Assembly: GCA_965207345.1 (NCBI GenBank)
Contig: OZ242280.1
Span: forward strand, 1,178,001 to 1,242,000
Source of the DNA: G965207345 sp965207345
Lineage (GTDB): Bacteria > Pseudomonadota > Gammaproteobacteria > PS1 > Pseudothioglobaceae
DNA: 64,000 bases
Direction: 5' to 3'
In this document: positions 55,828-64,000 of the stretch, piece after piece
How positions within the stretch are numbered: the stretch's first letter is position 1
Layout of the letters: each line of letters begins with the position of its first letter
Notes under the pieces: generated by a model
Seen by the model: only the letters and a program-made list of their open reading frames with translations
Database searches by the model: none
What the model was told of the DNA's origin: nothing
Position numbers and translations under genes: made by a program

Positions 55828-56796
55828 GTGACAAAAAAACAACTTAGTGTAATTGGTGCTGGTAGTTGGGGTAGTGCCCTGGCATTTTCACTTGCAAACA
55901 AATATAAAAATGTGCATCTTTGGTGTTATAGTGAAAAGGAAAAAAATGAATTGCACCCTTTTTTAATCAAACAAAAAAATATCCTCCCTACGCTGAGTTT
56001 AGCCGAAATAATGGATAGTCAGGCAGTATTAATTGTACCGCCAAGTCATGCTTTTTCCCAAACACTTCATCGTCTAAAACCATATTTATCTTCACATAAA
56101 CACCTTGCTTTTGCAACTAAGGGTTTTGACAGCAAAAATAAATGTTTGCTCAGTGAAACTTTTAAAAATATATTACCAGAACAAAAAATAGTGTTTATTT
56201 CAGGACCTAGCTTTGCAAGCGAAGTAATAATGCAAAAACCTACTGCACTAGTTGTTAGTAGTAAATATTTTCTAGGTCAAAAATATTGGATAGATGCCAT
56301 TGCAAGCAAAACACTAAGAATCTATAGTAATAAAGATATTATTGGCACTCAAATTGGTGCTGGAACAAAAAATATTTTTGCTATTGCAACTGGTATTGCT
56401 AGTGCACTTGATTATGGCGCTAACACGCAAGCAGCACTTATTACAAGATCTTTAGCAGAAATGGTGCGTTTTGGAGTCAGTTTAGGTGCAAAAAAAAATA
56501 CTTTTATGGGGCTGACAGGCTTAGGAGATTTAATACTCACTTGCTCTGATAATCTATCAAGAAATCGTCGTTTTGGGAAAGTGCTAGTTCAATACGGTGA
56601 TATTAAACTAGCACTTAAGAAAATAAATGGTGTTGTTGAAGGTTTAAATGCAATTGAATTTGTGCTTGAACTTGCACAAAAAAAACAAATAGAAATGCCT
56701 ATCTGTGAACAAGTTTATGCAGTAGTTAAGGAGCATATTACGCCAAAAGAAGCTCTCAAAATCCTGATGTCCAGGGCACAAATAGAAGAATATTAA
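55828..56796 (+). CDS. gpsA: Glycerol-3-phosphate dehydrogenase [NAD(P)+]
   Basis: Makes sn-glycerol-3-phosphate for phospholipids (322 residues). It has G-A-G-S-W-G-S-A-L-A at 10-19, S-G-P-S-F-A-x-E and the catalytic Lys in G-A-G-T-K-N-I. The start is GTG, 8 bases after the rhodanese stop. Confidence 0.95.
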   Translation: MTKKQLSVIGAGSWGSALAFSLANKYKNVHLWCYSEKEKNELHPFLIKQKNILPTLSLAEIMDSQAVLIVPPSHAFSQTLHRLKPYLSSHKHLAFATKGFDSKNKCLLSETFKNILPEQKIVFISGPSFASEVIMQKPTALVVSSKYFLGQKYWIDAIASKTLRIYSNKDIIGTQIGAGTKNIFAIATGIASALDYGANTQAALITRSLAEMVRFGVSLGAKKNTFMGLTGLGDLILTCSDNLSRNRRFGKVLVQYGDIKLALKKINGVVEGLNAIEFVLELAQKKQIEMPICEQVYAVVKEHITPKEALKILMSRAQIEEY

Positions 56797-56937
56797 TTAA
56801 AATAACTTATCTGTTTATTTGCTATGTGTAGTAAATAAATGAGAAAATTTAAAGAAATTAAGAAATTTAAGGAAAATCTATTAAAATACGCACTTAACAT
56901 GGTTAAGCCAGTTATTTTTTAGGAAAAATATTAAAAT

Positions 56938-57624
56938 ATGAAAAATATATTATTTGTATATTTGTTAATAATTAGCTTCTTTTCCTTTGCGCAAACTATA
57001 CCTGATTTTGAAAAAATAACAGATGTTAATATTCTTAAGCGAAGTTTTTTTAATTATTTACTCCCTATAATTAAAGTTGAAAATAAGAAATTACTTACAC
57101 TTAGAAATAAATTAAAACGTTGGCGAAATCAAAAAACACTTTTTGAAGCTCAACAAAAGGAATTAGAAAGATTGGCTCGGATTTATAAGAGCAAATCAGA
57201 TATTAATGCATTGCTTATGCATATTGATATCATTCCCTCATCACTTGCATTAGCACAAGCAGCAAATGAATCAAATTGGGGGCGCTCAAGGTTTGCAAAA
57301 AATTATCATAATTTTTTTGGTATTTGGTGTTTTAAAAAAGGTTGTGGTGTTGTGCCTAACTCAAGAAACAAGAGTGATACACACGAAATTGCAACATACG
57401 ATAATCCAAGTAAAAGTGTTGCACATTATATGCTTACGCTCAATCGCCATGCTTCTTATCAAAATTTTAGAATGATACGTACTAATTTAAGAAAGTTAAA
57501 TATATCTACTTTAGATGGTTTTATGCTTACAGTGGGAATTAGAAATTATGCTAGTATCGGCACAGAATATATCAAAAGTCTAAAGCAAATTATTAAATAT
57601 AATGCGCTTTCTAAGTATGATTAA
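56938..57624 (+). CDS. Bax-like glucosaminidase domain protein
   Basis: A 228-residue secreted protein with a signal peptide (about 1-18) and a mannosyl-glycoprotein endo-beta-N-acetylglucosaminidase domain as in E. coli Bax and FlgJ. The catalytic Glu111 is in A-N-E-S-N-W-G-R-S-R-F-A, followed by N-F-F-G-I-W-C-F and the Y-x-N-P-x-x-S-V-x-x-Y-M motif. It likely cleaves peptidoglycan; the physiological target is unknown. No flagellar genes are near, which favours Bax. Confidence 0.9.
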   Translation: MKNILFVYLLIISFFSFAQTIPDFEKITDVNILKRSFFNYLLPIIKVENKKLLTLRNKLKRWRNQKTLFEAQQKELERLARIYKSKSDINALLMHIDIIPSSLALAQAANESNWGRSRFAKNYHNFFGIWCFKKGCGVVPNSRNKSDTHEIATYDNPSKSVAHYMLTLNRHASYQNFRMIRTNLRKLNISTLDGFMLTVGIRNYASIGTEYIKSLKQIIKYNALSKYD

Positions 57625-57659
57625 AATAAACCTTTAGAAAATCTAGAAGCTTAAAATGT

Positions 57660-58226
57660 TTAAGGAAATTGCACAGGCTTTAAAGTACTGGAAGCCGCTA
57701 AAATATCATAGGGCATCACAAAATATCCATTGTCAGAATCTAAATTAAGCGCATATCCTAAATCCAGCGCAGTTTTGTAATATGTATACCAAACATAAGA
57801 TGAGCAATAAAAATAATCGCTATTTTTTTTATTTAAGCTAATACCATAATCTTTGTGATTAATATTTTTCAAATTTTTTAAAAATTGTGCTTTGAATGCT
57901 GGTGTCAATTTTGTGTAACGGAGCACCGCTACTTTTTTTCTTTGTGCTAGCCACCGATGAATATTTACTTCGCTATAACCCACGCCAAATTTTGGATATT
58001 CCCCCACTCTATTATCGCTAATCATTAAAGCAGAATGACCATACCAGCCAAGCGGATCTGTGAAATATTTAGGCGTGATAAGAATATCACCTGTTTGTAA
58101 CTTTTCTTCTGCAGTAAGTGCAATAAGATCTGTTTCTTGCCAACTAGTGCTAGAGACAGAACACCCTTGTAAAAAAATGGCTATAATTAAAATTCGTAGT
58201 AAAAATAAAAAACTATTTTGACACAA
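57660..58226 (-). CDS. YiiX/YebB-like NlpC/P60 lipoprotein
   Basis: A 188-residue lipoprotein with a lipobox ending in Cys22 (F-L-Q-G-C). The permuted papain-like NlpC/P60 domain has G-D-I-L-I at 46-50, the catalytic His64 in Y-G-H-S-A-L and Cys141 in Y-C-S-S-Y-V. It resembles the YiiX family; substrate unknown, a peptidoglycan or amide-linked target is inferred. Confidence 0.8.
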   Translation of the reverse strand: MCQNSFLFLLRILIIAIFLQGCSVSSTSWQETDLIALTAEEKLQTGDILITPKYFTDPLGWYGHSALMISDNRVGEYPKFGVGYSEVNIHRWLAQRKKVAVLRYTKLTPAFKAQFLKNLKNINHKDYGISLNKKNSDYFYCSSYVWYTYYKTALDLGYALNLDSDNGYFVMPYDILAASSTLKPVQFP

Positions 58227-58298
58227 AATTAGTTTTTATTGTTTTTTGCACTCTCATTTGTAATTTTAATATTTTCACCTATTCTAAAAAATACTATC

Positions 58299-59015
58299 TT
58301 AAAAGACACCACTAATTGAGCGTACCAAACCTTCTTCTAACTTTAATTTTGCTGTTTCAAAATTCAAATTAACCTGATTAGCTGTGCTTACGATGCGAGT
58401 GCGATAAGTTTTCCATTTTATTTGCGCTTTACTTTGTTGTGTTGTATGAGTGCTTATACCTTGAGTAATTGCTGTTTTTTGTTGTTGTGTAACAATTTCA
58501 TCATTTAGTGGACGCTCACGCACTTGAATATCAGTTATCATAGTGTATAAAACATCATCCACCAAGGCATCAGCAACAAAACCGACAACGGCACCTGCTA
58601 AGCCTGCATTCCTACGACTAGATTGACTATCTCCTGCTAAAGCAAGCCCAACAAGTGCACCGCCAAATCCACCATTTAATGCAGAAGATGTTTCCTGCAA
58701 GTTAGATTTACCTACCTTTAATACATTAGCTTGCAACATAAAACTTGCTTGTGCTGGGTCATCTACGATCCTGTAACCCTTACTGCTTAATAAAGCTCTA
58801 ATTCTGTCTTGTATTGTAAGTTGTTTATCAGAAGTATTACGAATATTAACAAATATTAGTCTTTTATCTCTTGCAACAGGTTCTAAAAATACTGTTGAAC
58901 TCATTTTAGTTTGCACTGCTAAATTTCTTTTTTTAATCAAAGTTTCAGCACTACCACAAGCTGTTAATCCTAAAATAATAGCCATCATGAAAAATATATT
59001 TATTATTTTTAACAT
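58299..59015 (-). CDS. TraT-like complement resistance lipoprotein
   Basis: A 238-residue outer-membrane lipoprotein with the lipobox L-T-A-C at 17-20 and the TraT pattern: T-V-F-L-E-P-V near 41, then a central Gly/Ala-rich hydrophobic segment (A-L-N-G-G-F-G-G-A-L-V-G-L-A-L-A-G-D and G-A-V-V-G-F-V-A-D-A-L-V) that can insert in membranes. TraT proteins are known for surface exclusion and serum resistance; chromosomal homologues have no fixed role. CAGGAGAGAAATATG marks the start. Confidence 0.85.
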   Translation of the reverse strand: MLKIINIFFMMAIILGLTACGSAETLIKKRNLAVQTKMSSTVFLEPVARDKRLIFVNIRNTSDKQLTIQDRIRALLSSKGYRIVDDPAQASFMLQANVLKVGKSNLQETSSALNGGFGGALVGLALAGDSQSSRRNAGLAGAVVGFVADALVDDVLYTMITDIQVRERPLNDEIVTQQQKTAITQGISTHTTQQSKAQIKWKTYRTRIVSTANQVNLNFETAKLKLEEGLVRSISGVF

Positions 59016-59053
59016 ATTTCTCTCCTGCTTAAAAACATAACAATTGTAAAAGA

Positions 59054-59449
59054 TTAACGTTTTGAATATTGCTCACTCTTACGTGCTTTTTTTCTACCCA
59101 CTTTTTTACGTTCAACTTTTCTGGCATCACGCGTCACAAAACCTGCCTCACGCAAAACATTTCTAAAAATTTCATCATATTTTAAAAGCGCACGCGTAAT
59201 ACCATGTCTGATTGCACCTGCTTGACCAGTATCACCCCCACCTTTAACTGTTACATTAAAATCAAATTTATCTTGCATTTTTGTTACTTGCAAAGGCTGA
59301 TTAATAATCATTGCCGCAGTTTTACGGCCAAAATATTTTTCAATTGGAAATTTATTAATAATAATGGCACCCTTACCTTTTTTCATATAAACCCTGGCAA
59401 CGGAAGTTTTACGTCTGCCTGTGGCATAATAAATTTTTTTTGCTGGCAT
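59054..59449 (-). CDS. rpsI: 30S ribosomal protein S9
   Basis: A 131-residue S9 (E. coli 130) with [28 protein letters not shown] and the basic C-terminus ending S-K-R. It follows rplM by 40 bases, the standard pair. Confidence 0.98.
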   Translation of the reverse strand: MPAKKIYYATGRRKTSVARVYMKKGKGAIIINKFPIEKYFGRKTAAMIINQPLQVTKMQDKFDFNVTVKGGGDTGQAGAIRHGITRALLKYDEIFRNVLREAGFVTRDARKVERKKVGRKKARKSEQYSKR

Positions 59450-59489
59450 AATAAAATAAATAAAATTAAGCTTTAAGTGAATAAATTTT

Positions 59490-59921
59490 TTAATGAAATT
59501 CTAAATTACGTGGCTCTTGTGCATAATGTTGATGTTTGTTGCCTTTGAAAATTTTTAATTTTTTTAAACACGCTCTGCCTAGCGGACCTCTTGGTAACAT
59601 TCCTTTTACCGCTAATCTCAAAACTTCTTCAGGCTTTTTTATAAGCATATTTTTTAAATTAGTTGACCTTAAGTGTCCAACATAGCCCGTATGCCGATAA
59701 TATACTTTGCCATCTAATTTATTGCCTGTAGTATGAATTTTTTCCGCATTAATAACGACAATATAATCACCAACATCCATATGCGGCGTATATTTTGCTT
59801 TATGTTTGCCACGAAGATAAATTGCAATATTACTCGCTAAGCGACCAAGTGTTTTACCACTAGCATCCAAAATAAACCAATCGCGCTTAATTTCACTTGC
59901 TTTGATACTAAATGTTTTCAT
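59490..59921 (-). CDS. rplM: 50S ribosomal protein L13
   Basis: A 143-residue L13 with [16 protein letters not shown] and M-L-P-R-G-P-L-G-R. First gene of the rplM-rpsI operon. Confidence 0.98.
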   Translation of the reverse strand: MKTFSIKASEIKRDWFILDASGKTLGRLASNIAIYLRGKHKAKYTPHMDVGDYIVVINAEKIHTTGNKLDGKVYYRHTGYVGHLRSTNLKNMLIKKPEEVLRLAVKGMLPRGPLGRACLKKLKIFKGNKHQHYAQEPRNLEFH

Positions 59922-60049
59922 TACGCTTTATATTGAAAAGGTTATGCAAAAATAAGAATTCATATTATAGTAATTTTTACATGCAACATTTATCTATTTT
60001 ATTAAAGGTTTAAAATTTATTTTTGCATTAAATGTGGAAATATTATTTA

Positions 60050-61063
60050 TTATTTTAATTTTGCGTTGACATGTACATTTAATTGACTAACTAAACGTTG
60101 ACATCCAGCACCGGTTAGCGCACAAATTTTATGTAATTTTCCTATAAAGCCACTTTCTTTTATAAATTGTTCAATGCGACTTTTTTTTTCATCTAGCGTT
60201 AATAGATCTATTTTATTAAGCGCAATCAAACGCGGTTTTTTGTATAATGCTTTAGAATAATTTTTTAATTCTCGTTCAATATTTTTATAATTATCCGCTG
60301 GATTAGTACGATCCACAGGTGCTATATCAACAATATGTAGTAATAATTTTGTGCGTGACAAATGTTTTAAAAATTCTAATCCCAAGCCAGTACCATGGCT
60401 TGCACCATGAATAATGCCGGGAATATCAGCGATAACAAGACGATCTATTTCATTAACAGACACCACACCTAAATTAGGATAAAGTGTTGTAAATGGATAA
60501 TTTGCTACTTTTGGTTTAGCATCTGAAACTTGACGAATAAAACTTGATTTACCTGCGTTAGGCAGACCTAGAAGCCCTACATCAGCAAGGAGTCTCATTT
60601 CTAAATTTAGCGTACGTTTTTCACCAAGCTTGCCTTTGCTAAATTGGTATGGTGTACGATTGATTGAGCTTTTAAAACGCGCATTCCCTAGACCGTGAAA
60701 TCCACCTTTAGCAACGATAATTTTTTGTTTAGATGTTAATATTTCACCAATTAATTCATTTGTTTTTGCATTATAAATACTAGTACCAAGGGGAACGCGT
60801 ATGATTAAATTAGTAGCTGATTTACCACGTCTGTTTTGACTGTGGCCAGATGTGCCATTTTCGGCGTGGAACAAACGGTTGACACGAAATTCTGATAAAG
60901 TGTTAAGATTAAATTCACCTTCTATAACAACGCTGCCACCATCTCCACCATCTCCACCATCAGGCCCTCCTTTAGGAATAAAGCGCGCCCTATGAAAACT
61001 AAGACACCCTACTCCGCCATTACCTGCAATAACTTCAATGGAAGCAGAATCTATAAATTTCAT
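60050..61063 (-). CDS. obgE: Obg family GTPase
   Basis: Essential ribosome-associated GTPase linked to 50S maturation and stress control. The 337-residue protein has the Gly-rich Obg fold (G-G-P-D-G-G-D-G-G-D-G-G at 32-43) and a GTPase domain with G1 at 166-174 (G-L-P-N-A-G-K-S-S), D-I-P-G and N-K-I-D. The acidic C-terminal tail found in E. coli ObgE is missing. The common rplU-rpmA neighbours are not upstream. Confidence 0.96.
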   Translation of the reverse strand: MKFIDSASIEVIAGNGGVGCLSFHRARFIPKGGPDGGDGGDGGSVVIEGEFNLNTLSEFRVNRLFHAENGTSGHSQNRRGKSATNLIIRVPLGTSIYNAKTNELIGEILTSKQKIIVAKGGFHGLGNARFKSSINRTPYQFSKGKLGEKRTLNLEMRLLADVGLLGLPNAGKSSFIRQVSDAKPKVANYPFTTLYPNLGVVSVNEIDRLVIADIPGIIHGASHGTGLGLEFLKHLSRTKLLLHIVDIAPVDRTNPADNYKNIERELKNYSKALYKKPRLIALNKIDLLTLDEKKSRIEQFIKESGFIGKLHKICALTGAGCQRLVSQLNVHVNAKLK

Positions 61064-61129
61064 TAAATATTAAATTAAAATAAAACAAGGTAAAAAAATG
61101 ACTGAGGAAATCTTTAAAATCTAGAGTAT

Positions 61130-61876
61130 TTAGTGGGTTAAAATTTGTCTTAAGAAACTTTTTAGACGCTCAGACTCTGGATTTTTAAAAAAATCTTGTG
61201 GATTATTTTCCTCAATAATCTGTCCTTCATCCATATAAATTACACGATTTGCCACTTTTTTTGCAAAACCCATTTCATGTGTGACACAAAGCATCGTAAT
61301 GCCCTCATTAGCAAGTTCAACCATCACATCTAATACCTCAGCAATCATTTCTGGATCCAGTGCTGAGGTTGGTTCGTCAAACAGGATTATTTTAGGTTTA
61401 TTGCATAAAGTTCTAGCAATCGCTACGCGTTGTTGCTGTCCACCACTTAGTTGGTTGGGAAATTTATGCGCTTGTTCAGCAATATTAACACGCTCTAAAT
61501 ATTGCATTGCGATATTTTTTGCTTGTAATTTATTTTGGTTTTTAACCCACATAGGTGCAAGCATTAAATTATCTAATACGCTTAAATGTGGAAATAAATT
61601 AAAGTGCTGGAATACCATACCAACCTCAGAACGTACTGCGCGAATTTTTTTTACATCATTCGTGAGATTAATACCATCAATTATCACATGTCCTTGCTGA
61701 AATTCTTCCAAAAAATTAATACAACGAATAAGTGTTGATTTTCCGCTACCAGAAGGTCCGCAAATTACAATACGCTCACCTGTCTTAACATTTAAATTAA
61801 TATTTTTTAGCGCATGAAAATGGCCAAACCATTTATTTAAATCTTGAATCTCAATAATATTCTCTTTTTCTATCAT
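61130..61876 (-). CDS. aapP: Polar amino acid ABC transporter ATP-binding protein (AapP/GlnQ-like)
   Basis: Energises uptake of amino acids (248 residues). Walker A is G-P-S-G-S-G-K-S at 40-47, the signature L-S-G-G-Q-Q-Q-R near 142, Walker B I-I-L-F-D-E-P and the H-loop T-H-E-M-G-F. Because both permeases upstream are of the long Aap (general L-amino acid) type, I name it aapP. Confidence 0.93.
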   Translation of the reverse strand: MIEKENIIEIQDLNKWFGHFHALKNINLNVKTGERIVICGPSGSGKSTLIRCINFLEEFQQGHVIIDGINLTNDVKKIRAVRSEVGMVFQHFNLFPHLSVLDNLMLAPMWVKNQNKLQAKNIAMQYLERVNIAEQAHKFPNQLSGGQQQRVAIARTLCNKPKIILFDEPTSALDPEMIAEVLDVMVELANEGITMLCVTHEMGFAKKVANRVIYMDEGQIIEENNPQDFFKNPESERLKSFLRQILTH

Positions 61877-61893
61877 AATTTTTCATAATTAAA

Positions 61894-62985
61894 TTAGTGT
61901 GCTGTATTAAAACGTTTTTCTAATCGGCCCGCATATTTAGACATGTTATAAAGTATTACCCAAAATATCATTGTTACAAATATATAACCCTCCGTTTCCA
62001 TACCAAGCCAATTAGTATCACTACTCGTTAATCTAACCATTGCTAACATATCAAATAAACCAATAATAAGCACCAAGGTAGTATCTTTAAATAAACCAAT
62101 TGATGAACCAACAATATTAGGAATTGAAACTTTAAGTGCTTGTGGCAAAATAATAAACACCATTTTCTGCACATAGCCAAATCCCATTGCATCAGCTGCC
62201 TCATACTGTCCCTTAGGGATGGATTGTAAACCACCTCTAATTACTTCAGCTAAATAGGCAGCTTGAAATAAAGTGATGCCGATAAGTGCGCGCAATAGTT
62301 TATCAACATTAGTACCTTCTTCAAAAAAAAGTGGTAATAGCACAGATGCCATAAATAAAATACTAATAAGTGGCACACCGCGAATAAATTCAATATAAAT
62401 AATGCTTAAATAACGTATAATTGGCATTTTTGAACGCCGACCTAAAGCCAATATAATACTAATTGGAAAAGAAACAATAATGCCCGTTGAAGCGATAATT
62501 AAAGTCAGTAATAAACCACCCCATTCATCAGTTGTAACTTCTTTTAACCAAAAACCGCCATACATTAGGAAAAAAGCAACAATCGGATAAATACAAAATG
62601 AGAGTAAAATTAATTTCCGTTTATACACCACATTAGAAACCAAGTTAAGTCCAACAACAATGGCAAATAAAATAAGTAATGCTAAATTTGGCCGCCACCT
62701 TAATTCTTCAGGATAAAATCCATAAATATATAAATTAAATTTTTCAATTACATATGCCCAGCAAGCACCACTATTAGTGCATTCGTTTGCAGTATTTGCA
62801 GAAAAAGTAGCATCCCAAAAAAACCAGTTTAAAAGTGGCGGTATGCCAGCAATTAATAATGCTAGTATTAAAACTGTTAAAACTGAATTAAAGGCGCTTG
62901 AAAATAAATTTTTTCTAAACCAATTTAAAAAACCTGTATATAGAATAGGCGGTTTTTTTGTCTCCTCTTGTTGATAAGTAGCCAT
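61894..62985 (-). CDS. aapM: General L-amino acid ABC transporter permease AapM
   Basis: Inner-membrane permease of 363 residues, longer than GlnP because of an N-terminal extension and an extra helical region, as in AapM/YhdY. It has the HisM/GlnP-type F-I-R-G-V-P-L-I-S-I-L-F motif and E-A-A-D-A-M-G-F (EAA loop). It precedes aapP by 17 bases. Confidence 0.9.
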   Translation of the reverse strand: MATYQQEETKKPPILYTGFLNWFRKNLFSSAFNSVLTVLILALLIAGIPPLLNWFFWDATFSANTANECTNSGACWAYVIEKFNLYIYGFYPEELRWRPNLALLILFAIVVGLNLVSNVVYKRKLILLSFCIYPIVAFFLMYGGFWLKEVTTDEWGGLLLTLIIASTGIIVSFPISIILALGRRSKMPIIRYLSIIYIEFIRGVPLISILFMASVLLPLFFEEGTNVDKLLRALIGITLFQAAYLAEVIRGGLQSIPKGQYEAADAMGFGYVQKMVFIILPQALKVSIPNIVGSSIGLFKDTTLVLIIGLFDMLAMVRLTSSDTNWLGMETEGYIFVTMIFWVILYNMSKYAGRLEKRFNTAH

Positions 62986-63019
62986 TGTTTTTTCTAGATT
63001 TCTTTATTCTTAACTTTTG

Positions 63020-64000
63020 TTATCTTTCTTTAATTTTAAGCTTATGATTGATAATATTTAATATCAATGAAATCAGCAGAGAGATTACAAGATAGACAAG
63101 CATAGTCATCATAATAATTTCAAGTGCTTGTCCTACTTTATTGAGTGTTGTGCCAGTAAATACACTCACTAAATCAGGATAACCGATTGCTACTGCTAAT
63201 GAAGAATTTTTTGCCACATTCAAGTATTGACTAATAATCGGTGGCACAGCAACTCTGAGTGCTTGGGGTAGAATTACAAATTTAAGTGATTGCCCTGTAG
63301 TTAGTCCTAGCGATTTTGCCGCCTCTTTTTGCCCTTTGTTTACCGACTCAATGCCACTACGAATGGCTTCTGCAATGTAAGTTGCTGTATAAATTGATAG
63401 AGCAAATACCAAGGCAAAAAATTCTGTACTAATGATTAAACCACCGCGAAAATTAAAACCTGATAATTTTGATATTTCAAAATGAAGTGGCCGGTCTAAC
63501 AGGTAATAGGCAAGCGGTATTATAAAAATAGCTGCAAGCACATAACGGGAACCATATACCGTTTTGCCCGTTTTTTCTTTTTGGATACGTGCGTAATATT
63601 TGAACAAAAAAGTACCGACAATAATAACAAAAATAACCATTAGCAAATAAAAAAATCCTGCTTCAGGTATCATTTTTGGCAAATAAATACCACGCAGGTT
63701 GACAAAAATAATATCAAAAAAAGTGATACTTTGGCGTACTGGAGGAAAAGTATTAATGATTAGGTTATACCAAAATAGAATTTGTAATAACAGCGGAATA
63801 TTACGAAATAATTCAATATAGCCGCTTGAAAATTTTCGCACAAGCCAGTTAGAAGAAAGTCTTGAAATCCCAACAATTAGACCAATTAAGCTAGAGAAAA
63901 TAATTGCAATAATGGAAACGTATAAAGTATTTAAAATACCAACATAGAAAACTCTTAAATAATTAGAGGATTCATCATAAGAAATAAGTGATTCAGAAAT
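63020..64000 (-). CDS. aapQ: General L-amino acid ABC transporter permease AapQ (5' end beyond window)
   Basis: The frame stays open to the right edge: 53 more codons upstream of an internal GTG at 63841 encode Y-L-R-V-F-Y-V-G-I-L-N-T-L and L-S-S-N-W-L-V-R-K, the expected N-terminal membrane region. So the true start is outside the window. The visible part has E-L-F-R-N-I-P-L-L-L-Q-I-L-F and the EAA loop E-A-A-K-S-L-G-L. The periplasmic binding protein gene (aapJ) would be expected further upstream. Confidence 0.9.
   Translation of the reverse strand: MSESLISYDESSNYLRVFYVGILNTLYVSIIAIIFSSLIGLIVGISRLSSNWLVRKFSSGYIELFRNIPLLLQILFWYNLIINTFPPVRQSITFFDIIFVNLRGIYLPKMIPEAGFFYLLMVIFVIIVGTFLFKYYARIQKEKTGKTVYGSRYVLAAIFIIPLAYYLLDRPLHFEISKLSGFNFRGGLIISTEFFALVFALSIYTATYIAEAIRSGIESVNKGQKEAAKSLGLTTGQSLKFVILPQALRVAVPPIISQYLNVAKNSSLAVAIGYPDLVSVFTGTTLNKVGQALEIIMMTMLVYLVISLLISLILNIINHKLKIKER

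Overview
The window is a strongly AT-rich, densely coded bacterial chromosome segment. Gene content (complex I, Lpt/Lpx outer-membrane genes, BamA, GroESL, RpoH, YggX, TraT-like lipoprotein) is Gram-negative and proteobacterial. Several neighbourhoods match gammaproteobacterial order: trmJ divergent from suhB, pdxA-rsmA-apaG-apaH, hslU followed by a DUF971 gene, a yibN-like rhodanese before gpsA, lipB-lipA, rplM-rpsI, and bamA-skp-lpxD-fabZ-lpxA. I infer a gammaproteobacterium with a compact AT-rich genome. Missing partners (hslV, grxC/secB, surA) and a radA reduced to its first 29 codons suggest some genome streamlining. I saw no rRNA, tRNA, insertion sequence or CRISPR array.

Layout. 1-6746: distal half of a nuo operon (nuoI, a DUF3565 gene, nuoJKLMN). 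6772-11363: Sel1-repeat protein, AlkA-like glycosylase, trmJ/suhB, a sulfotransferase and RNase HI. 11409-20718: an NAGGN-type amidotransferase, leuC-leuD, ruvA and an RND efflux pair. 20899-25582: an accessory region with eight small precursor-like genes around lipB-lipA. 25803-28642: a MoxR ATPase and a metallopeptidase/VWA protein, separated by tiny ORFs. 28771-38876: rhodanese, 5-oxoprolinase genes pxpABC, dUTPase, a 2Fe-2S reductase, pdxA-rsmA-apaG-apaH, dapF and hslU. 38923-47036: DUF971, the outer-membrane/lipid A operon, murJ, yggX and gmk. 47182-50278: rpoH-groS-groL, a clear terminator and the radA remnant. 50329-59015: hemW, rdgB, rpiA, a BepA-like protease, trpG, rhodanese, gpsA, a Bax-like glucosaminidase and two lipoproteins. 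59054-64000: rplM-rpsI, obgE and an Aap-type polar amino acid ABC transporter that runs off the right edge.

The most unusual system is the array at 22959-25582. Seven small minus-strand genes have a common N-terminal domain resembling the nitrile-hydratase-like leader peptide (NHLP) used by proteusins and related RiPPs, followed by Gly/Ala/Ser/Thr/Val-rich, core-like C-termini that mostly hold one Cys. In transcription order they read A-B-C-D-A'-B'-C', so a three- or four-gene block has been duplicated. The A and A' leaders are nearly identical while their cores differ. An eighth copy with a His/Pro/Tyr-rich tail lies at 20899-21210. No recognisable RiPP-modifying enzyme is in the window, so the modification, export and function of these peptides are unknown.
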